From: Papilionanthe hookeriana x Papilionanthe teres
Taxonomy: Eukaryota > Streptophyta > Magnoliopsida > Asparagales > Orchidaceae
DNA length: 64,000 bases
Reading direction: 5' to 3'
Assembly: GCA_022702705.1 (NCBI GenBank)
Contig: CM040433.1
Coordinates: forward strand, 25,168,325 to 25,232,324
Positions 58,154 to 64,000 of this stretch are shown here, piece after piece (the stretch's first letter is position 1; every line of letters begins with the position of its first letter). The notes below the pieces were generated by a model that did no database searches, had not been told where the DNA came from, and saw only the letters and a program-made list of their open reading frames with translations. Made by a program: the position numbers and the translations under genes.

Positions 58154-59929
58154 TGATACACCTAAAATACATAGTATTTTTATTCACATTTTTATACCTA
58201 TTTTTGATGATATTACACTTTAATGGAAAGTATTTTGTGTATTTTTCTTGCAAGTATGATTAAATGGATGATTGTGATGAAAGAAGTGAAAAAGGACCAA
58301 ATTTGGAGCAAAATGAAGAAAAGTGCAAAATTGATCTGGGGCGGCTAAGTACATGGATCGGCGCTTACTCTCCAGAGCCTCACGGCTTAGCACCCAGATC
58401 TGAAGCTTACACGCCAGAAGCCTCGCGGCTAAGTGTCGAGACCTTGCGCTTACGCACAATAGTTACTTTAGAGAAGTTATTTAATTTTTAGCGCCAGTTT
58501 GAAGAGGTGTTTGAGGAATATCTTGATACAAACGTGTGTAACTTCTTATTGGGGCCAAAATTAAATTAAATTACTCTTGAATGGATGCAGCTCTTGGAGG
58601 ATTCGTTGAATCTAGACACAATTTGAAGAGACACGAAGGCACCTATTGGAAAATTATAAAAAGAAGGCTTAGAATTCAGAAAATGGTTGTTGTTGGAGGG
58701 TGTGTAGTTTATGTTTATTGTGTAGGAAAGTTTTTAGTAACACACAACTCTACTTCACCATTTCTACTTACTTTACTATAGTTTGTATTAGGATTAGAAT
58801 AGAGATTTGGAGTCCTTAGAGTTGGGCGCCACCCTCTAAGGAGTATTGTAAGGAAAAACAAAGTTTTCAAATGAACTTTAAGAGGTTGGTGGAGAGGATT
58901 TCCAGATAAGTCTTTATCTTTGTTATTAAATTTGGTTTTTAATTAAGACTTCTTGTGTTTTCACTATGATTTTTACTTTTAAACCAAGTTGTGATTGTAT
59001 TTTCTCCATTAATTCTAAGTAGTTTTCTTTATATTTTTCTTTAAAAAGATGAAGAAATAAATTTATGGGTGGTTGTTGTGTGAAGTATAGAAAATCAATG
59101 TTGGAAGAAGTTGTGATGATTCAAAACCTTGCACTTCATTTGCTTCTTGATTTGGCTAATTAAGATGTTAATATTTGTTGTGAGAACATGTAAGAACCGG
59201 TAAGCATTGTCTCAGTCAACAATTGGTAAGAATTACATGATATTATGTGAGTGAGAATGTAATCCATATGATTGAGTGCAAATAAATATGGAGATATACT
59301 TTGGTGGGTATAGAATTAGAGGACTCTAGAGTGACATACTAAAACCCCCAATTTGATTTATTTTTTTATGTCTTGGTACATGATGTTAAATCCCAGGTGG
59401 AGGGAGAAGAGGAAACTCTAGAGTGAGAGCTAGTATCTTTCCTGCCTAGCTCGTCTTCAAGATTACTAAAACATTAGATTAACCTATGTTTTTTATAGCA
59501 TCTCTAGTAAGGGTAAAGAATATAATTGCTCCTATTTGGCACAACACATTTTAAATACTTCCAAAATAAAATTTCATGTCTTGTTACTGATTTATAATAA
59601 GGAAAAAGATATTTTATTTGCATTTGCTTTCATCTTACAAAAATTTAGTTAAAGCGGTTGTTTACTTTTATTTCAAATTGTAAAAATTACCAATAAGAAT
59701 CAAACTTTCTTTCCCAGAATATTGTCTTAGTTTGGGTAAGATCTTTCTTAAAAGATAAAAAGTTATTTTTTCTGTTTTTTTCTTTTAAAAATTTTTACAC
59801 AATTTTCTATATTGGTTCGATATCCTGGGGCTTAATCAGAAAGTCCTATACTACTTGATAACGATGCGTACACTTGCGTAGAATCTCCTTTTATAATAAT
59901 AATTAAAATTATTATTTTCATTGGCATCA
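58154..59929 (+). repeat. Complete Athila-type LTR, about 1776 bp
   Basis: It begins TGATACACC and ends GGCATCA. Near the end, CTATACTACTTGATAACGAT and GTACACTTGCGTAGAA resemble the complementary part of the LTR at 24227. A GC-rich island with CGGCTTAGC/CGCTTAC motifs lies at about 58331-58460. Confidence 0.82.
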
Positions 59930-59935
59930 AGTTTT

Positions 59936-59942
59936 TGGCGTC
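59936..59942 (+). other. Degenerate Asp-tRNA-type PBS after the LTR
   Basis: GCATCAAGTTTTTGGCGTC here parallels GCATCAAGTTATTGGCGCC at the 5' LTR/PBS junction of the first Athila (minus strand, 24214-24232). Only the first seven bases of the PBS are recognisable. Confidence 0.5.
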
Positions 59943-60028
59943 TTATTAAAGAAACATATATCATTAAAAAGAATTATAAATTCATATATAAAACATAAGC
60001 ATAAATATCAGGTATCAATGCATCGTCG

Positions 60029-60240
60029 ATGCGTCACCTGAAGTGGATGAGCCACTGAGAGCGAGTGTAGGAGCAATTTAGGGTGAAATTGGGAGAGGAA
60101 AGAGGGGGCACGAGAGAGGTCAGCTGGAGAGGATGTGTCATTGGTGCGTCATTAAGAGATGATGAATCATTGGGAGTAGGCGTCAAAGTAGGAGCGGGAG
60201 CTATATAGGGCAAAACCAGGAGAGGGAAGAGAGGTGTAGG
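60029..60240. repeat. Imperfect tandem duplication, about 115 bp units
   Basis: The first unit (GATGCGTCACCTGAAG...GTAGGAGCAATTTAGGGTGA) is followed by a second (GGTGCGTCATTAAGAG...GTAGGAGCGGGAGCTATATA), both ending in GGGAGAGGAAAGAG-like sequence. Confidence 0.6.
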
Positions 60241-60779
60241 AGAAAGGAAGAAATGGGAATATTACTCAGTAAAATGGATGCTTTGTGATGGTTTAGTCAA
60301 GGTAGCTATCTGTCTGTTTTTATTTCAAAATTTAACCAATGACATACAACGTCAGTAAGTCCAAACCGAATCGTCGGAATTTTTCCCTACAATAAGCGAC
60401 ATGACATGAGTAGTAATACCGTCAGATACTAAAAGACTAATTATTCATCACTAAGCCATAAGAAATTTATAAGATAATTACGATGCACAAAAACTCATCG
60501 ATTATGTCATCCCTTATACCACCTTTTCTTGTAGTGGAAGCAATGGAACAAGAGTTTATAGATTTAAATCTAGCTTCCTTTCCTTTGTTGCATTGGGGTA
60601 TTTTAAGATTAAGTCAGCTTCGGGTCTCTAGGGGACAAATAATAAGCGATCAGTTGATGGTTAAGTTGGAAGCCAGTGAGCTAATGAATGAGGAGGGATA
60701 TTTTTAAGTTTTCATGAAATGGGAAAATTAGAGATTGCCATGTGGAAAAGATATTATGAAAAAAAAATTACTTGTCGTA
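60241..60779. other. Gene-less stretch
   Basis: A 74-aa frame at 60483-60707 is not recognised and has no supporting context. Confidence 0.35.
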
Positions 60780-62209
60780 TAGGGCTATCTAAGAGCTTGG
60801 ATTTAGTCTCTAGTTGGTCGAGAGAGCTTTAAGCATTGGGAAATAATTGGGTTCAGATAAAATTAAGACTAGCATTGTGTTTTAGGATCAATTATTTATT
60901 AGATTTGATGAAGCTTGAATGGACTGTCATGCAGATTTTGGTGCAAGTTGGTGGCTTATTAAGTGGGGTTTTGGTTTATACTGATTGAAGATTTGAATTT
61001 TGATTGGAAATAGATTTGACATGGCCTTAGAGTTAGATTTTGATGAAGGTTTTCAACAAGTTTGAATTTGTTAAATTGAGGGTGAATTGATGCAGGAAGG
61101 TGATAGAATTATGCGAGGATCAAGGGACAAATTTATGCAAGTCTAATGTAGGCTTAACAACAATTTTCAAAGAAATTATACTTAATGATTGGTGAATAAA
61201 TGTTTGTATATTTTTAGTGCACTATTTGGGCTAATTTGGTGCAACTGTTGAGTGATATAATATGGCTGATTTGTGGCTGCATTTACATGGAATTTGGTAT
61301 AAATTTTGTTAAGTTTTTTAGTGTTAGATTTATTGAGCTTGAAGTTCTCTTTTTAATTTTATGAAGTTTAATTATGCTAGATTTGAGTGTGTTTTAAGAG
61401 CAAGATATGTGTTAGACTTAGTAGAGGATTTGAAGATGCACTAAGGCTAGGTTAAGCAAGGTGTTAGACTTAGTAGAGGATTTGGAATAGAATTTTGATT
61501 AAATTTAAGAATTGGTATATATAAAGGTTGGAATTTGGATTTGATTTGGATTAAAGTATGTTGAATTTATTTATTTTAATTTTAAACTTTATTATTTAAT
61601 GGTTTGAATATTCCTATTCTAAGTGAAATTTGAATATGGGATTGATTCAGGTTTATTTTAGTTTACTTTATTAATTAATTATGGTAATTTGAATTTAGTG
61701 GATTTGTATTGAATTTTATTGAATATTATTTTCATTTTAATCATGTTTAGTTTCTCTTTAAATTAGAACAATTATAGTCCAAATGGATATTAAACCAATT
61801 ATGCTCACTTTGAATCCAGAGAAAGACCTTGAAGAGTGGTCTAAAGTTATTAGGTGAGTCTATAAGATCTCCCCTAGGTTGACTAAACCAAATGGTAGTT
61901 CTAAACAACATAATCCATTGGTTTAGTTAAATATCCAAAAAGGTGCCTAATCTATAATGTTGAGTCTCTAACCTCAATGGGTCACCTAAAGCATATTAAA
62001 AAAACCTATAGTAGCACTTAACCCTTAGCATTAATAACTTAGTTATAATCAACTCAACTCCAAATCGTATGTTAAGGATTAAAGCTACATCAATCATCCA
62101 CTAGTTCTCTAGGATAGCCTCTCAGAAAATTCTGAGGCTAAATCCTAAGCTCTAGAAAAAAAAAATAAATAGGAGATGATATACCTCACAAAAAATTAGG
62201 CCAACGACA
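60780..62209 (-). repeat. Decayed Tat LTR fragment
   Basis: The part at 62095-62209 (CTAGTTCTCTAGGATAG, AGGCTAAATCCTAAGCTCTA, CCTCACAAAAAATTAGGCCA) aligns with 17310-17398 of the first Tat LTR, in the same orientation and ending at the same point. Further left, G/T-rich sequence like TTTGGATTTGATTTGG recalls 15.7-16.5 kb. The left limit is a guess. Confidence 0.55.
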
Positions 62210-63136
62210 TATAATTTAATAAATTTAGCTAAAAAAATAAAATTTAATAATTAAAATAATTAAAAAAGTTATTTAAAAATAAAATTTGTATAAGTTTTTT
62301 TAGATAAATTATTATAAATCTAACTTAAAGATTCTAAATTGTTTATTAAAATAAATATTTCCAATAAACATAATATTCCACCCAGATAACTTAAACAAAT
62401 AAATTAATCAAATGGATTTAATTAATTAAGAGGTTACAATATATAAAAGCCTAATTAATTTGTATTTTATCTTGTGGATTAGTGTTAATTGAATTATAGC
62501 ACTTGAAATAAAAATTTAATAAAACCATTTGATATATGAAGAAGAAAAAGAGAATAGATTGGTATTCAAAACAAAGCTAAAAGGACTTAGTTAAAAAAGA
62601 TGATCTTCCTAAAATTGAAAATAGAAAATGAAAAGAAAAAAATGAAATGAAAATGAAAGGTAAGAGAATAAATCTCAAAATAATTAAAAAAAAAACAAAG
62701 AGGAAAAATGCTTGATGCTAAGTATCAATAATAGAGTTTGATGCATTTTTGTGCTCTTATGCTTAAACAATCAATATTTTATCACATTAAAATTAGTTGG
62801 ATTGTATTTGTTAAGAAAGTATAAACTATGATTATTTGAAAATGTTAACTTTAAAATCTAGTATTCTTTTATTAATTGAAAATCAGCAGAGTTAATTATA
62901 CACACTACAAAGCACTGAGGAATGAATGAATATTGATTAAAAATAAGAATTTAGGAAATAGTGTTCAATTATAAGTTGTTACCAATTAACTTAAGGTTGT
63001 AAATTTACACTTAGGATTAGTTGAGTAAGAATATAAAGTTACAATACAAGTTTTTTAAGATCAAACAATAGGTAGTTTTTGTGAGAATTTATTGACTAAG
63101 CTAAGTGCATTAAATATTATGATTAAAATGTGTAAA
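62210..63136. other. AT-rich gene-less stretch
   Basis: Very AT-rich, with no ORF or repeat I can support. Confidence 0.4.
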
Positions 63137-63420
63137 GTTGAAATTGTTCGTTTGGAAATTTCCCGAAAAGCTAATTATAGGTTCTTCTCTCCATCGGAAA
63201 AATAGGGCCGTTATGCTCATTACTAAACTTGTTGAAGAGATGAAATAGAACCAAGGTCTATCTTTTTGATCAGAGGTTGAATCGATCATCAGAAGAAGAA
63301 TTAGGACAAAAATTAGGATACATTCTGGGAAAATGAAACTTCCATGGAAGAGAAGCAAGTGAAACTAAAAATTCTCGTAGAATCGAGAATGAAGTTTTCA
63401 TTCTGTACATGCCGGATCAT
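63137..63420 (-). pseudogene. ndhB: 5' fragment of plastid ndhB
   Basis: ndhB encodes a membrane subunit of the plastid NAD(P)H dehydrogenase complex. From the ATG at 63418-63420 the minus strand reads HVQNENFILDSTRIF, with Arg at residue 3 where plastid copies have Trp. A small deletion near 63358-63366 then shifts the frame. In the next frame it continues HGSFIFPECILIF, IDSTSDQKDRPWFYFISSTS and LVMSITALFFRWREEPIISF, ending at GNFQTNNFN where the plastid homology stops. The remaining exon 1, intron and exon 2 are absent. This is a pseudogene fragment. Confidence 0.92.
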
Positions 63421-63752
63421 GAATTAGTAATCGCATCCAATCTACGAAAAAGTCCCAATTGTTTCGAACTCTCTCTTTTTGGAATGGGATATTTACGGAA
63501 TCCCCATGAATAGGATCAAACCTTATTCCATGATATTTCCATAAGATTCCTCTTTATTCTTTTTCTTATTCTTAAGCAAGCCCCCGAGAAGGCTTAGTTG
63601 ATCCATGATTTATGTTTCATCTTTCTTTTCCTTTTTGTTTGTTTCGAGAAAGATCTCGATCGATTCCGATTCTTTCTTTTCCTATTGATTCTTTTCCGAT
63701 CGAGACACATAGATCCATGGATCTATGTGTCTATATAGATCCTGTTCATGGA
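63421..63752. other. Plastid ndhB-rps7 intergenic spacer
   Basis: Sequence with GATCCATGGATCTATGTGTC and similar palindromes, in the position and of the approximate length expected between rps7 and ndhB in the plastid inverted repeat. Confidence 0.75.
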
Positions 63753-64000
63753 TTAACGAAAATGCGCAAAAGCTCTATTTGCCTCTGCCATTCTATGAGT
63801 CTCTTCCTTTTTGCGTATGGCATCGCCACTCGCCTTTGGCGGCATCTAATAATTCGGAACTTAATCGGAAATCCATATTTCGACCCGGACGCTTTCGGGA
63901 TGCCCCTAATAACCAACGAATGGCAAGCGCTTTTCCTTGTGTAGATCCTATTTCAATAGGAACTTGATGAGTCGATCCGCCTACACGTCTTGCTTTTACT
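63753..64000 (-). pseudogene. rps7: 3' part of plastid rps7, frameshifted
   Basis: rps7 encodes a small-subunit protein of the plastid ribosome. The minus strand reads GGSTHQVPIEIGSTQGKALA, IRWLLGASRKRPGRN and RLSSELLDAAKG. Near 63832 one extra base in AAAGGCGAGTGG shifts the frame, and an in-frame TAG then appears in the shifted reading. In the original frame the end EETHRMAEANRAFAHFR and a TAA at 63753-63755 are intact. The 5' half lies beyond the window. The insertion marks it as a nuclear pseudogene. Confidence 0.92.

Larger units (their letters stand above)
56131..59942 (+). mobile_element. Second Athila-type element, deleted, plus strand
   Basis: From left to right: about 140 bp of LTR start, the C-terminal end of an internal ORF, a long untranslated tract, a PPT, a complete LTR, and a PBS-like sequence. 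LTR start and end sequences resemble those of the element at 17399-25857. All of gag-pol is missing. Confidence 0.75.
63137..64000 (-). other. Nuclear plastid DNA insertion (NUPT), continues beyond window
   Basis: The 5' part of plastid ndhB, the ndhB-rps7 spacer and the 3' part of rps7 lie in plastid order and orientation. At 63137 the homology stops inside ndhB and AT-rich nuclear sequence begins. Lesions in both genes show it is not functional plastid DNA. Confidence 0.92.

Overview
This window is nuclear DNA of a flowering plant. The evidence is intron-bearing-gene homologues, plant-specific LTR-retrotransposon lineages (Tat and Athila of Ty3/gypsy, plus Ty1/copia), plant MITEs, a CYP89-type P450 and a piece of plastid ndhB/rps7 DNA embedded in nuclear sequence. 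Nothing seen fixes the species or family. Most of the 64 kb is transposable-element sequence in various stages of decay. The only intact host gene I can support is the single-exon cytochrome P450 at 44050-45597.

Layout. 1-17398: a Tat-lineage Ty3/gypsy element on the minus strand. Its left end is cut by the window edge. From right to left it has a very long 5' LTR (about 9847-17398), an Arg-tRNA-type primer binding site, and gag, protease, RT, RNase H, integrase and a 3' ORF, all broken. 17399-25857: an Athila-lineage element, also minus, with a complete 1.6 kb 5' LTR, an Asp-tRNA-type primer site, a long gag-pol relic and an extra downstream ORF. Its 3' LTR is cut after about 330 bp where the Tat LTR begins, which suggests Tat inserted into it. 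25858-29700: minisatellites, hAT-like foldback sequences, a GRF zinc-finger remnant and a clean Mutator-type MITE. 30604-33341: an internally deleted Ty1/copia element (minus) with both LTRs, PBS and PPT. 34840-about 42500: a heavily decayed plus-strand Tat-like element, interrupted by a MITE and followed by an LTR-like tract with three tandem-repeat arrays. 44050-45597: the P450. 45600-48800: AT-rich sequence without a recognised gene. 48818-about 53000: a diverged Tat-type LTR. 53968-55596: an intronless, broken copy of the Polycomb gene FIE (minus) split by a 509-bp MITE. 56131-59942: remains of a second Athila element (plus). 60780-62209: an LTR fragment related to the first Tat LTR. 63137-64000: a nuclear plastid insertion carrying the 5' part of ndhB and the 3' part of rps7, continuing past the window.

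The genes here do not form a pathway. The P450 would be an ER-anchored oxidase, FIE's parent gene encodes a PRC2 WD40 scaffold, and the rest are retroelement proteins. I found no convincing undescribed biological system. The items most worth checking are structural: the FIE retrocopy and its MITE, an Athila LTR flanked by both a PPT and a PBS-like sequence, a copia 5' LTR apparently extended into its PPT, and a GRF finger inside a transposon-like cluster.
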